Source: Leisingera methylohalidivorans DSM 14336 (GTDB lineage Bacteria > Pseudomonadota > Alphaproteobacteria > Rhodobacterales > Rhodobacteraceae). Taken from it: a DNA stretch of 64,000 bases. Below the pieces are notes generated by a model. That model searched no databases and was not told the DNA's origin. It saw nothing but the letters and a program-made list of their open reading frames with translations. Location of the stretch: positions 1,142,371-1,206,370 of the forward strand of contig NC_023135.1 of assembly GCF_000511355.1 (NCBI RefSeq), read 5' to 3'. Both the position numbers and the translations under genes were made by a program. Position 1 is the stretch's first letter, and every line of letters starts with the position of its first letter. Positions 8,038 to 16,382 of the stretch are shown in pieces.

Positions 8038-8511
8038 CTAGGCGCGCCACTCGGCCATGGTCAGCACCGGATCCATGCCCATGCCCTGCAACAGCGCCGC
8101 CGAGGCGGTGTTGAACGGCGCGTAGGTGGCGGCAATCACTGTGGCGCCGGCCGCCAGTGCCCGTGTCCTCATCGCCTCCACCAGAGCCTTGCCGACACCC
8201 ATCCGGCGCCAGGCTTCGGTTACCGAAATATGGTGCAGCATGGCGCGGGTCTCTGCCGCGCGGATGGGCAGCGCCGGGCGGTCTTGCAGCTCATAGATCA
8301 GATAGCCCAGCAGGGCCCCTTGCGGGCTTTCCGCAGCCAGAGCAAAGACGGTTTCCTCCTTCAGCCAGTCCTGCAGCCACTCGGTCAGATCGGCGCTGCC
8401 GGGCTGGGGGATGTGGCGTTCCGGCTGGTGCGTGGCATGCAGCGCGTGCAGGTCCTGCAACAGCGGCAGCAGGCGCCCGGCTTCCGCGGCGGGAATCTCG
8501 ATGACCTTCAT
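8038..8511 (-). CDS. GNAT family N-acetyltransferase
   Basis: A 157-residue acetyl-CoA-dependent acyltransferase fold. The GNAT motif A is seen as LHHISVTEAWRRMGVGKALVEAM, i.e. strand, then the RxxGxG/A pyrophosphate-binding loop (RRMGVG), then helix; motif B follows as NTASAALLQGMGM. Substrate unknown. Length is typical for a single-domain GNAT. It lies downstream of the BI-1 family gene on the same strand but is separated from it by a terminator, so it is probably transcribed alone. Confidence 0.85.
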   Translation of the reverse strand: MKVIEIPAAEAGRLLPLLQDLHALHATHQPERHIPQPGSADLTEWLQDWLKEETVFALAAESPQGALLGYLIYELQDRPALPIRAAETRAMLHHISVTEAWRRMGVGKALVEAMRTRALAAGATVIAATYAPFNTASAALLQGMGMDPVLTMAEWRA

Positions 8512-8549
8512 GGGGATTTCCTCCTGTTATTGTTTTGTACCGGCAAATG

Positions 8550-8580
8550 AAAAGGGGCGGATCCTCAGGACCCGCCCCTT
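8550..8580 (-). terminator. Intrinsic terminator of the BI-1 family gene
   Basis: AAGGGGCGG (8552-8560) pairs with CCGCCCCTT (8572-8580), with inner TCC/GGA pairs. Read on the minus strand the stem is followed by TTTTCATTTG. It ends the message of the gene at 8606-9382 before the GNAT gene. Confidence 0.85.
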
Positions 8581-8605
8581 GCTGATTGTGAAAACCTTTG
8601 AGTGC

Positions 8606-9382
8606 TTATTCGCGGTTACCAAGCAGCTGGAGCAGCATCATGAACATGTTGATGAAGTCCAGATACAGGCTGAGTGCGCCCATGATCGCAGACTTGGCCA
8701 GCCACTCCTGATCGCCGGAATGGGCCATCTGCAGGTAGTCGTTCTTGATCCGCTGGGTGTCATAGGCGGTGAGGCCCGCGAAGATCAGCACGCCGATCAC
8801 CGAGATTGCAAAGGCCATCGCCGACGACGCCAGGAAAATATTGACGATCGAGGCAACGATCAGGCCGATCAGGCCCATGATCAGAAAGGCGCCCATGCCG
8901 GACAGGTCTTTCTTGGTGGTGTAACCGACCAGCGACAGACCTGCAAAGGCGATGGATGTGATCAGGAACACCTGCACGATGCTCTCGCCGGTGAATACCA
9001 GGAAGATCGAGCTGATCGACAGGCCCATCACGGTGGCGAAAGCGTAGAACAGCAGCTGAACGCCGGCCGCCGACATGCGGTTTGCGGCCGCGCCGATGCC
9101 AAAGACAAAGGCCAGCGGTGCAAACATGATGACCCATTTCAGCGGCGATGCGTACAGCGCGTAGCCGAGATTGGTCAGGTATTTGTCCCCGCTCAGCTGG
9201 GCCACGGCATTGGCCGGGTCTGCAGTGACAGCCAGGCCGGAAATGGCCCAGGCAGCGAGGAAGGTTATGAAAGTGCCTGCGGCCATGGTGCCGTAGACCT
9301 TGTTCATATGGGCGCGCAGGCCCTCATCAATCTGCGCGGCGCGGGCGCCGGCGGCAGACCGGATGGTGTCGAATTGTGCCAT
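8606..9382 (-). CDS. Bax inhibitor-1/YccA family membrane protein
   Basis: A 258-residue inner-membrane protein with about seven hydrophobic segments (near residues 33-52, 82-100, 108-130, 134-152, 163-185, 190-208 and 235-255). The family mark is the TAYDTQRIKNDY motif (about residues 207-218), and the C-terminal SLYLDFINMFMMLLQLLG helix is typical of BI-1/YccA proteins, which act as pH-sensitive calcium leak channels or FtsH modulators. The start matches family members (MAQFDTIRSAAGARAAQID). It is monocistronic with its own terminator. Confidence 0.93.
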   Translation of the reverse strand: MAQFDTIRSAAGARAAQIDEGLRAHMNKVYGTMAAGTFITFLAAWAISGLAVTADPANAVAQLSGDKYLTNLGYALYASPLKWVIMFAPLAFVFGIGAAANRMSAAGVQLLFYAFATVMGLSISSIFLVFTGESIVQVFLITSIAFAGLSLVGYTTKKDLSGMGAFLIMGLIGLIVASIVNIFLASSAMAFAISVIGVLIFAGLTAYDTQRIKNDYLQMAHSGDQEWLAKSAIMGALSLYLDFINMFMMLLQLLGNRE

Positions 9383-9506
9383 CTTGGGTGGTCTCCGTAA
9401 ATTACTCCCTTGCTGCCGTCGCGCGACCCGGGCCGCGGCCGGCAGCTTTCCCGCTAAATATCGGTGGAAGTGCCTTCCGGTTCAAGTATTTCGGGGCAAT
9501 AAATAG

Positions 9507-9544
9507 ATGAAAAACGAGGAAACGGGCCGCTGGCTGGCGGCCCG
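9507..9544 (-). terminator. Intrinsic terminator of the DUF1127 gene
   Basis: CGGGCCGC (9523-9530) pairs with GCGGCCCG (9537-9544), loop TGGCTG. On the minus strand the stem is followed by TTTCCTCGTTTTTC. It lies 36 bp beyond the stop of the DUF1127 gene. Confidence 0.7.
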
Positions 9545-9579
9545 CCTCGAATGCCGGTGTCAAATCGGGCTGCAGACAC

Positions 9580-9801
9580 TCAGCGGGTCCAGTGATCCGG
9601 AGCGCTCCAGAACCCGCGCCGGGCCTCGGCATCTGCCTCGGAGGGGGTCAGGCCGATGTCGTCCAATGCGCGGGCGTCCAGCTTGGCCAGCTGGCGGCGC
9701 TGGCGCCATGCTGAAAGGTGCAGACGCAAGCGCGCGGCCAATGTAAGCGGCGGCTTGGCGGCGGAGCACGGGGTGGTGCAGGAGGAGGTTGCAAGGGTCA
9801 T
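9580..9801 (-). CDS. DUF1127 (YjiS-like) small protein
   Basis: A 73-residue basic protein. Its C-terminal half, RQRRQLAKLDARALDDIGL followed by TPSEADAEARRGFW, is the DUF1127 signature: an Arg-rich helix, L-x-x-LD-x-x-x-L-x-D-I-G-L, and a terminal [KR]xFW. Alphaproteobacterial proteins of this domain can bind RNA or affect phosphate and carbon metabolism; no specific role can be given here. ATG 9801 has AAGGA upstream. It is divergent from the LysR gene at 9927, with a 125-bp shared control region, so the LysR protein may regulate it. Confidence 0.85.
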   Translation of the reverse strand: MTLATSSCTTPCSAAKPPLTLAARLRLHLSAWRQRRQLAKLDARALDDIGLTPSEADAEARRGFWSAPDHWTR

Positions 9802-9887
9802 GGCGCGGATCCTTCAGTTGGGTTTGTGATGCGTCCCTTTTGGGTGATCAATTCTGTTGATGAATATGGCGCCTTGTGGCACATTTT

Positions 9888-9903
9888 AAAAACGAATGTT
9901 TTT
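9888..9903. promoter_or_regulatory. Palindrome in the DUF1127/LysR divergent promoter
   Basis: AAAAAC (9888-9893) and GTTTTT (9898-9903) form an inverted repeat with a 4-bp spacer in the AT-rich centre of the divergent region; GATACAAT just after it could be a -10 box for the LysR gene. A candidate LysR binding site by position only. Confidence 0.4.
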
Positions 9904-9926
9904 GATACAATGCATCAGGTGCTGTG

Positions 9927-10808
9927 ATGATACGAAATCTCGATATCACGACTCTCCGGTCGTTTGTGGCGGTGGCGGATAATGGCGGCGTGACCCGGGC
10001 GGCCGGTTTTCTGCATCTCACCCAGTCGGCGGTGTCCATGCAGATGAAGCGGCTGGAGGAGCTTTTGGGGCTGAGCCTTCTGGACCGATCCGGGCGCACC
10101 ATTGCGCTGACAGCGGAGGGCGAGCAGATGCTTGGCTATGCCCGCAGGATGGTGGCGCTGAATGACGAGGTGATCGGCAGGCTGACAGACCAGGCCTTTG
10201 AGGGCGAGGTGCTGCTGGGGGTGCCGCATGACGTGGTGCATCCGGTCATTCCGCAAGTGCTGAAGCGGTTCAATCTCAGTTACCCGCGGGTGAATGTGAA
10301 CCTCTGCACGTCCAATACCCGCGACCTCAAAGCCGAATTCGCGCGCGGCGCATACGACCTCATCCTGACCACGGAAAACGAATCAGGCGGCGGCGCCGAG
10401 ACGATCCACAGCATGCCGCTGCGCTGGGTCGGCGCGCCGGACGGATCGGTCTGGCGGCAGCGTCCCCTGCGGCTCGGCTTCTGCCGCAACTGCAGTTTCC
10501 GCCCCGTGGCCACGGCGGCGCTGGATGCGGCGGGTATCGAATGGGAGATGGCGCTCGACAGCGATTCCGACCGCACCGTCGAGGCAACGGTCAGCGCCGA
10601 TCTGGCCATCGGTGTGCTGCTGGAGGGGACACAGCCGGGCTATCAGGAGCTGGTCGAACAGGGCTGCGGCTTGCCGGATCTTCCGATGCAGCACATCAAC
10701 CTCTACGGAGCCGAGCGCGTGCGCGCGCCCTACGTCGGCGAGCTGGCCGAATTCATCCGTCAGGCCTTTCAGGGACTGTGGTCCGCGCCGCTGCGCGCTG
10801 CCAGTTAA
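9927..10808 (+). CDS. LysR family transcriptional regulator
   Basis: A 293-residue LysR-type regulator. Residues 3-62 carry the winged helix-turn-helix (LRSFVAVADNGGVTRAAGFL, then LTQSAVSMQMKRLEELLG), followed by the linker helix and a two-lobed periplasmic-binding-like effector domain. The GTG at 9924 directly precedes ATG 9927; AGGTG (9917-9921) supports the ATG. It is divergent from the DUF1127 gene, an arrangement that recurs in roseobacters from memory and suggests the DUF1127 gene as a target. The effector is unknown. Confidence 0.9.
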   Translation: MIRNLDITTLRSFVAVADNGGVTRAAGFLHLTQSAVSMQMKRLEELLGLSLLDRSGRTIALTAEGEQMLGYARRMVALNDEVIGRLTDQAFEGEVLLGVPHDVVHPVIPQVLKRFNLSYPRVNVNLCTSNTRDLKAEFARGAYDLILTTENESGGGAETIHSMPLRWVGAPDGSVWRQRPLRLGFCRNCSFRPVATAALDAAGIEWEMALDSDSDRTVEATVSADLAIGVLLEGTQPGYQELVEQGCGLPDLPMQHINLYGAERVRAPYVGELAEFIRQAFQGLWSAPLRAAS

Positions 10809-10869
10809 CGCGCTGATGCTCCGGCACCGGGCGGGAGGGGCCCGGGCGCGCGGCTGCTTCCTGTTCCGG

Positions 10870-11838
10870 TCAGCGGCTGCTGCCGATGGTAATCACCACT
10901 TTGCCGGTGGACTTGCGGCTGCGCAGCAGGTCCAACCCTTCGGCCGCGCGTTCCAGCGGCAGGGTGTGGCTGATATGCGGCTTGATGCGGCCTTCCCCGT
11001 GCCAGGCAAACAGTGTCTCAAAGGACCGGCGCACCGCTTCGGGCCGGAATTTCATGTAACCGCCCAGATAGAAACCGATCACGGTCAGGTTCTTCACCAG
11101 CAGGTGGTTGGCCGGGATTTGCGGCACGTCGCCGCCGGCAAACCCCACCGGCAGCAGCCGCGCCCCGGGATTGGCAGAGCGGAAAGCCGCTTTCCAAACG
11201 TCCCCGCCGATTGCGTCATAGACCACGTCAGCGCCGCCCAATGCCTTCACAGTGCTGCGCAGGTCTTCACCGGCATCGACCAGGTGATCCGCACCGGCAG
11301 CCGCAGCGACCTCCAGCTTCTCCCGTCCGCGGGCCTGGGCAATCACTGTCGCGCCCATCAGTTTGCCGATTTCAACAGCCGTCAGCCCGACACCGCCGGC
11401 GGCTCCGGTTACCAGCAGCGTCTCGCCCGGCTGCAGGCGGGCGCAGTGATCCAGTGCGAGGTGACTGGTGCCATAGGCGATCTGCATTGCCGCGGCATGC
11501 TCGAAACTCATCGCGTCAGGGATCCGGATCAGCCGGGCTGCGTCAAAAACCCCGGCTTCGGCCAGTCCGCCGGAGCCGCCGAACACCGCGACCCGGTCTC
11601 CCGGAGCAAACCCTTGAGTGCCCGCGCCCAGGTCCGTCACCACGCCTGCCGCTTCCAGTCCCAGGGTGAAGGGGGGCGCGGGCGTGTCCTGATAGCTGCC
11701 CTTCATCATCAGCAGGTCGGCAAAGTTCAGCCCGCAGGCCCGCAGCGCAACGGCGGCTTCCCCGGGGCCCGGCGGGGGGCATTGGATTTCGGTCAGCGAC
11801 GCTGGTCGGTCAAAGGCCTGAACTTGGAAAGCCTGCAT
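10870..11838 (-). CDS. Zinc-independent quinone oxidoreductase-like MDR protein
   Basis: A 322-residue medium-chain dehydrogenase/reductase. The N-terminal GroES-like domain (1-115) lacks the catalytic zinc cysteine set of alcohol dehydrogenases and shows the quinone reductase marks GLNFADLLMMKGSY and GLEAAGVV. The Rossmann domain holds LVTGAAGGVGLTAVEIGK (about residues 142-159), an NADPH-binding AAGGVG loop. It most resembles NADPH:quinone oxidoreductases of the QOR family that act on quinones or enoyl compounds; the exact substrate is unknown. Convergent with the LysR gene. Confidence 0.88.
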   Translation of the reverse strand: MQAFQVQAFDRPASLTEIQCPPPGPGEAAVALRACGLNFADLLMMKGSYQDTPAPPFTLGLEAAGVVTDLGAGTQGFAPGDRVAVFGGSGGLAEAGVFDAARLIRIPDAMSFEHAAAMQIAYGTSHLALDHCARLQPGETLLVTGAAGGVGLTAVEIGKLMGATVIAQARGREKLEVAAAAGADHLVDAGEDLRSTVKALGGADVVYDAIGGDVWKAAFRSANPGARLLPVGFAGGDVPQIPANHLLVKNLTVIGFYLGGYMKFRPEAVRRSFETLFAWHGEGRIKPHISHTLPLERAAEGLDLLRSRKSTGKVVITIGSSR

Positions 11839-12190
11839 GTTTTGTCCTCACCTTCTGCGGGAATCCCTGTGATTCGCACCCTCACACTTGCGGGGTGCTG
11901 AACCGGTGCGCACCTCGCTATTTCTGGGGAGGTACGTGATCGTCAGCAGCTTGGCAATAAAACCTTTATAAAAATGATACATGAAATCATGCGGTTGAAC
12001 GTGCGGGCTGCGCACGGGGCGACGACAGCCTTGCAATCAATCGCAAGGGTTGTACACTTTTGCTCAGAGGTTGAGCTTAGATCGCTCTGATGGGGAGCCG
12101 TGTTCCGGCAAAGAATTGAAGCCGCCAGAACGGGTTATATGACTGCAGCGATCCGGGTTACGGCCGGATTTTTAGACTTAGGAGAAACGC
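11839..12190. other. 352-base control region upstream of the PraR-like gene
   Basis: No protein gene was seen. It contains an AT-rich stretch near 11955-11995 with the palindrome CATGA-AA-TCATG, and the inverted repeat CCTTGC (12029-12034)/GCAAGG (12043-12048). It ends with an AGGAGAAA Shine-Dalgarno before ATG 12191. The length suggests a long leader or several operators for the HTH gene, and possibly a small RNA, but no terminator-like structure was found. Confidence 0.45.
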
Positions 12191-12562
12191 ATGGCTCATC
12201 CAGTTGACGTGCATGTGGGAAAGCGCATCCGCCACCGCCGGTGGCTGATCGGCATGACGCAGCAGCAACTCGCCGAGCAGGTCGGCATAAAATTTCAGCA
12301 AATTCAGAAGTATGAGACCGGTGCCAACCGGGTCAGCGCCTCCCGGCTCTGGGACATTTCCGACGCCCTTGAGGTGCCGGTGAGCTTCTTCTTCGAAGGT
12401 CTGCAGGAAGTAGGCAAAGCGCCCGCGGAGAAAGCCTCCGTTCCGGAAGATCTGATGGGCGACAAAGAAGCCCTTGATCTGGTGCGCTCCTACTATGCGA
12501 TTCCGGAAAACCAGCGCCGCCGCCTGTTTGAATTGGCACGTGTTCTGAGCGACGTCGCCTGA
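12191..12562 (+). CDS. XRE-family regulator of the PraR/PhrR type
   Basis: A 123-residue DNA-binding protein. Residues 8-66 form a Cro/C1 helix-turn-helix, with VGKRIRHRRWLIGMTQQQLA then GIKFQQIQKYETGANRVSAS and the PVSFFFEGL ending. That is the highly conserved layout of rhizobial PraR/PhrR, a repressor of quorum-sensing and biofilm genes. The C-terminal 45 residues (EALDLVRSYYAIPENQRRRL) form a helical tail seen in the same family. The biological role in this organism is not known; the name is by similarity from memory. The start has an AGGAGAAA ribosome-binding site at ideal spacing. Confidence 0.88.
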   Translation: MAHPVDVHVGKRIRHRRWLIGMTQQQLAEQVGIKFQQIQKYETGANRVSASRLWDISDALEVPVSFFFEGLQEVGKAPAEKASVPEDLMGDKEALDLVRSYYAIPENQRRRLFELARVLSDVA

Positions 12563-12600
12563 AACCCGGACGGCCGGTATAGACAGATTGCCGGCGTAAA

Positions 12601-12660
12601 ACCTGCAGGTGGCAGGGATTGCGCTTGCAATAATTTTGGCTGGGTGGCACCCGTACGGGT
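12601..12660. promoter_or_regulatory. Two perfect palindromes directly upstream of hisN
   Basis: ACCTGCAGGT (12601-12610) and ACCCGTACGGGT (12649-12660) are perfect palindromes of 10 and 12 bp. The second abuts the hisN ATG at 12661 and occupies the place of a Shine-Dalgarno sequence. They could be operators or an RNA hairpin at the start codon. Confidence 0.4.
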
Positions 12661-13452
12661 ATGACACAGGCCGCATTTTCAGATCTTGACGTTGCACACA
12701 GGATGGCAGACGCAGCCCGCGCTGCCATCCTGCCGCATTTCCGCACATCTGCGCTGACCGCCGAGAACAAGCTCGAAGGCGGGTTTGATCCGGTCACTGT
12801 CGCGGACCGCGCTGCCGAGCAGGCGATGCGGGCGGTTCTGGCGGACTTGCGCCCCGGCGACGGCATTCTGGGCGAGGAATTCGGCACCAAGCCGGGCACC
12901 TCCGGCCGCACCTGGGTGCTGGACCCGATTGATGGCACCCGGGGGTTCATCAGCGGCACCCCGACCTGGGGCGTGCTGATTGCGCTGTCAGATGAAAACG
13001 GCCCGTTCCTGGGCGTCATCGACCAGCCCTATACCGGTGAGCGTTTCTGCGGCGGACCGGACGTTGCCGCCATGACCGGCCCGCTCGGCGCAAGGCCTTT
13101 GCAGACCCGCGCCACTGCGGCGCTGGAAGACGCGATCCTGTTCACCACGTTCCCGGAAGTCGGCACACCGCAGGATCGCGCCGCATTCGAACGGGTCTCG
13201 GCCCAGGCCAAGCTGACCCGCTACGGCACCGATTGCTATGCCTATGCGCTGGTGGCGGCAGGGCAAGTGGATCTGGTGATCGAGGCCGGTCTTAATGCTT
13301 ATGACATTCAGGCGCCGATTGCGCTGATCCAGGCCGCGGGCGGCATGGTCACCGACTGGCAGGGCAACCCGGCCCACAACGGCGGCCGTGCCCTGGCCGC
13401 GGCCAATGCGGATATCCACGCGTCTGCGCTGAAACTGCTGCGGCAGGCGTAA
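12661..13452 (+). CDS. hisN: Histidinol-phosphatase, inositol monophosphatase family
   Basis: A 263-residue Mg-dependent phosphatase. GEEFG (71-75) and WVLDPIDGTRGF (85-96, with Asp-88, Asp-91, Gly-92 and Thr-93) are the two metal-binding motifs of the inositol monophosphatase superfamily; the following SGTPTWGVLIAL and late NAYDIQAPIALIQAAGG match the HisN branch, which performs the last phosphatase step of histidine synthesis in actinobacteria and alphaproteobacteria. No classic ribosome-binding site precedes ATG 12661; instead a 12-bp palindrome touches the start codon. A different sugar-phosphate substrate cannot be ruled out. Confidence 0.85.
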   Translation: MTQAAFSDLDVAHRMADAARAAILPHFRTSALTAENKLEGGFDPVTVADRAAEQAMRAVLADLRPGDGILGEEFGTKPGTSGRTWVLDPIDGTRGFISGTPTWGVLIALSDENGPFLGVIDQPYTGERFCGGPDVAAMTGPLGARPLQTRATAALEDAILFTTFPEVGTPQDRAAFERVSAQAKLTRYGTDCYAYALVAAGQVDLVIEAGLNAYDIQAPIALIQAAGGMVTDWQGNPAHNGGRALAAANADIHASALKLLRQA

Positions 13453-13569
13453 ACCGGTTGAACCCGGCCGTGCCTGCCTGTACTTTTCCCACAGGCCGGT
13501 TCTTCGCCCGTTTTCCATCGGCCAATCGCACATTCCTCTGAAGCGGGCTGTCTTTAGGAGTGTGTGAAA

Positions 13570-14910
13570 ATGACAGAGATCCTCATTCAAAATGCCGATA
13601 CCATCCTGACGATGGATGATACGCGGCGGGTGCTGCATGGCGCCGATGTACTGATCCGCGGCGGTGAGATTGCCGCCGTGGGTCAGGGGCTGCAAACCCG
13701 CGGAAACGTCGTCTCCGGCCGCGGCAGCGTGGTGACGCCGGGGCTGGTGAACACCCACCACCACCTCTACCAGAACCTGACCCGCGCGGTGCCGGGGGCG
13801 CAGGATGCGCTGCTGTTCGGCTGGCTGCAACGGCTCTATCCCATCTGGGCGCAGTTCACCCCGGACGAGATGTTCGTCTCTGCCCAGCTGGGCCTGGCGG
13901 AGCTGGCGCTCTCGGGCTGCACGCTCAGCTCGGATCACCTGTATCTCTATCCCAACGGCTCCCGCCTGGAGGACACTATCCACGCCGCCCGCGATGTGGG
14001 CCTGCGCTTCCATCCGACCCGCGGTGCGATGAGCATCGGCGAAAGCGACGGCGGATTGCCGCCCGACAGCCTGGTTGAGGAGGAGCGCGCCATCCTCGAT
14101 GACATGATCCGCGTGGTGGATGCCTTTCATGACGCCTCCGAAGGCTCCATGTGCCGGGTTGGTCTTGCGCCATGCTCGCCCTTCTCGGTCAGCCGCGAGC
14201 TGATGCGCGACGCCGCACTGCTGGCCCGCGACAAGGGCGTGATGCTGCACACCCACCTGGCCGAGAATGACGAGGACATCGCCTATTCCGAGGCTAAATT
14301 CGGCTGCCGCCCCGGCCAGTATGCCGAAGAGCTGGGCTGGACCGGCGATGATGTCTGGCACGCGCATTGCGTGAAACTGGATGTGCAAGAGATTGATCTC
14401 TTTGCAAGAACCCGCACCGGGGTGGCGCACTGCCCCTGTTCCAACTGCCGTCTGGGCAGCGGCATTGCACCTGTGCGGGCAATGCGGGACGCCGGGGTTC
14501 CTGTGGGGCTGGGGGTGGACGGATCCGCCAGCAATGACATGGCCAGCCTGACGTCGGAGGCGCGTCAGGCGATGCTGCTGCAGCGGGTTGCCAACGGCGC
14601 CGACGCGATGAGCGCCTATGAGGCGCTGGAGATCGCCACCCGCGGCGGCGCCGATGTGCTGGGCCGCCCCGATTGCGGGCGGCTGGCGCCGGGCAAGCGG
14701 GCCGATATCGCCATTTGGGACACCGGCGGCGTAGCCTCAAGCGGCAGCTGGGATGCCGCCGCGTTGCTGCTGGCCGGTCCGGCCCAGGTGAAACACCTGT
14801 TTGTCGAAGGCAAGCAGATCATCCGCAGCGGCGAGATCACCACGCTCGACCTGCCGCAGCTGATCGAACGCCACGGGAAGCTGGCCCGGGCGCTGGCTTC
14901 ATCTTTCTGA
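13570..14910 (+). CDS. 8-oxoguanine deaminase (amidohydrolase family)
   Basis: A 446-residue amidohydrolase of the TrzA/AtzB branch. The metal site is seen as NTHHHLYQN (His-63/His-65), a mid-protein HTHLAE, HAHCVKL and a late VDGSASND aspartate. The N-terminus (ILIQNADTILTMDDTRR) and overall pattern match 8-oxoguanine deaminases (EC 3.5.4.32), which turn 8-oxoguanine into urate; related enzymes act on isoguanine or s-triazines, so the substrate is by family. ATG 13570 is chosen over GTG 13564 because AGGAG (13556-13560) is 9 bp away. Convergent with guanine deaminase 30 bp downstream, which supports a purine function. Confidence 0.82.
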   Translation: MTEILIQNADTILTMDDTRRVLHGADVLIRGGEIAAVGQGLQTRGNVVSGRGSVVTPGLVNTHHHLYQNLTRAVPGAQDALLFGWLQRLYPIWAQFTPDEMFVSAQLGLAELALSGCTLSSDHLYLYPNGSRLEDTIHAARDVGLRFHPTRGAMSIGESDGGLPPDSLVEEERAILDDMIRVVDAFHDASEGSMCRVGLAPCSPFSVSRELMRDAALLARDKGVMLHTHLAENDEDIAYSEAKFGCRPGQYAEELGWTGDDVWHAHCVKLDVQEIDLFARTRTGVAHCPCSNCRLGSGIAPVRAMRDAGVPVGLGVDGSASNDMASLTSEARQAMLLQRVANGADAMSAYEALEIATRGGADVLGRPDCGRLAPGKRADIAIWDTGGVASSGSWDAAALLLAGPAQVKHLFVEGKQIIRSGEITTLDLPQLIERHGKLARALASSF

Positions 14911-14939
14911 ACATACTCAAGGCCGGAAGCAGGGGCGCG

Positions 14940-16238
14940 TCAGCGCCTCGGCTCAACCGGCCGCCCGCCGATCCAGACCTCGGCAATGGCGCGGTCGTCG
15001 CCCATCATGATGGTGGGGAACACTGCCTCCCAGAGATCCCCGGCGCGTGCTGACCGCTGCGCGATGGCGGGGGTGGAGCCCAGATCCAGAACCACCAGAT
15101 CGGCCTCCATGCCGGGGGCGATATTGCCGATCCTCGCCTCCATCCGCAGCGCCGTGGCGGAGCCAAGCGTCGCCAGCCACAACAGCTGCGCCGCATGCAG
15201 CGCCGTGCCGCGCAGCTGGCCGATCTCATAGGCCGCCGCCATCGTGCGCAGCATCGAAAAACTCGACCCGCCGCCGGTGTCGGTGGCCAGTCCGATCCGT
15301 TGGCCTTCGGCCATCAGCCCGGCCATATCGAACAGCCCGGAGCCGATGAAGGTGTTCGACGTCGGGCAATGGATCAGCGCCGCGCCATAGTCCCGCAGCC
15401 GGTGCCGTTCACGCTCCTCCAGATGGATCGCATGGCCATAAAGCCCGCGCGCGCCCAGCAGGCCGAATTCCTCGTAGGTGTCCAGATAATCCCGCGCCTG
15501 CGGGAACAGGGATTTGACCCAAGCGATCTCATCCGTCTGCTCGCTCAGATGCGTTTGCATCAGGCATTCAGGGTGCTTGCCCCATAAGGCCCCCATCGCC
15601 TCCAGCTGCTCCGGGGTGGAGGTGGGGGAGAACCGCGGGGTAATTGCATATTCCAGCCGGTCCACGCCGTGCCAGCGCCCGATCAGCGCCTCCGAATCGT
15701 CATACGCCGACTGCGCCGTGTCCTGCAGGCCGCCGGGTGCGTTGCGGTCCATGCAGGTTTTGCCCGCAACCACCCGCTGCCCGCGCGCTTGCGCCGCCGT
15801 GAAGAACGCATCCACGCTTTCCGGGTGAATGGTGCAATAGCTGCACACCGTGGTGGTTCCATGCGCCGCTGTCAGGTCCAGGTAGCGGCTGGCGATTTCA
15901 TCGGCATAGGCCCGGTCCGCAAACCGCATCTCCTCGGGGAAGGTATAGCTGTTCAGCCAGTCGATCAGCCGCTTGCCCCAACTGGCGATAATCGCGGTCT
16001 GCGGGTAATGCACATGGGCGTCCACAAACCCCGCCATGATCAGTTTGCCGCTGTGATCCAGGGTTTCCGCCTGCGGCAGCAGTGCCTGCATCTGTGCCAG
16101 CGGCCCCGCACCTGCGACCCGGCCGTCCCGCACCGCCACCGCGTCCAGCAGCCGGACCGCATCTTCGGGCCGCTCCGCCGCAAAGGGAGAGCCGGCAAAA
16201 GACAGAACGCGCCCTTTCAGGATGTAATCGGTGCCCAT
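14940..16238 (-). CDS. guaD: Guanine deaminase
   Basis: A 432-residue amidohydrolase converting guanine to xanthine. VDAHVHYPQT carries the metal His-75/His-77; the family-specific GKTCMDRNAPGGL, MQTHLSEQTDEI and GLATDTGGGSSFSML (metal Asp) all appear in order. The frame is open to 16289, but ATG 16238 (MGTDYILKGRVLSF) matches family starts and has AAGG nearby. It ends 30 bp from the convergent 8-oxoguanine deaminase, so the two act on related bases and link to xanthine/urate degradation. Confidence 0.92.
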   Translation of the reverse strand: MGTDYILKGRVLSFAGSPFAAERPEDAVRLLDAVAVRDGRVAGAGPLAQMQALLPQAETLDHSGKLIMAGFVDAHVHYPQTAIIASWGKRLIDWLNSYTFPEEMRFADRAYADEIASRYLDLTAAHGTTTVCSYCTIHPESVDAFFTAAQARGQRVVAGKTCMDRNAPGGLQDTAQSAYDDSEALIGRWHGVDRLEYAITPRFSPTSTPEQLEAMGALWGKHPECLMQTHLSEQTDEIAWVKSLFPQARDYLDTYEEFGLLGARGLYGHAIHLEERERHRLRDYGAALIHCPTSNTFIGSGLFDMAGLMAEGQRIGLATDTGGGSSFSMLRTMAAAYEIGQLRGTALHAAQLLWLATLGSATALRMEARIGNIAPGMEADLVVLDLGSTPAIAQRSARAGDLWEAVFPTIMMGDDRAIAEVWIGGRPVEPRR

Positions 16239-16382
16239 TCTTCCAACCCTTTCCTTGCAAAACGGCTCCGGGCAGGATACCCGCCGCATCAGCTCCGGTA
16301 AATTATGCCGATGTCATTGTTTTCCGGTAGCCGCTTCTTCTATTTTGCAGGCAAACACTCACAAAATGCCCGGGAGCACCAC

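Noticed and set aside
16239..16382. Magnesium riboswitch (M-box) before mgtE
   Set aside because: The 144-bp divergent gap with guaD is too short and shows none of the conserved M-box segments.
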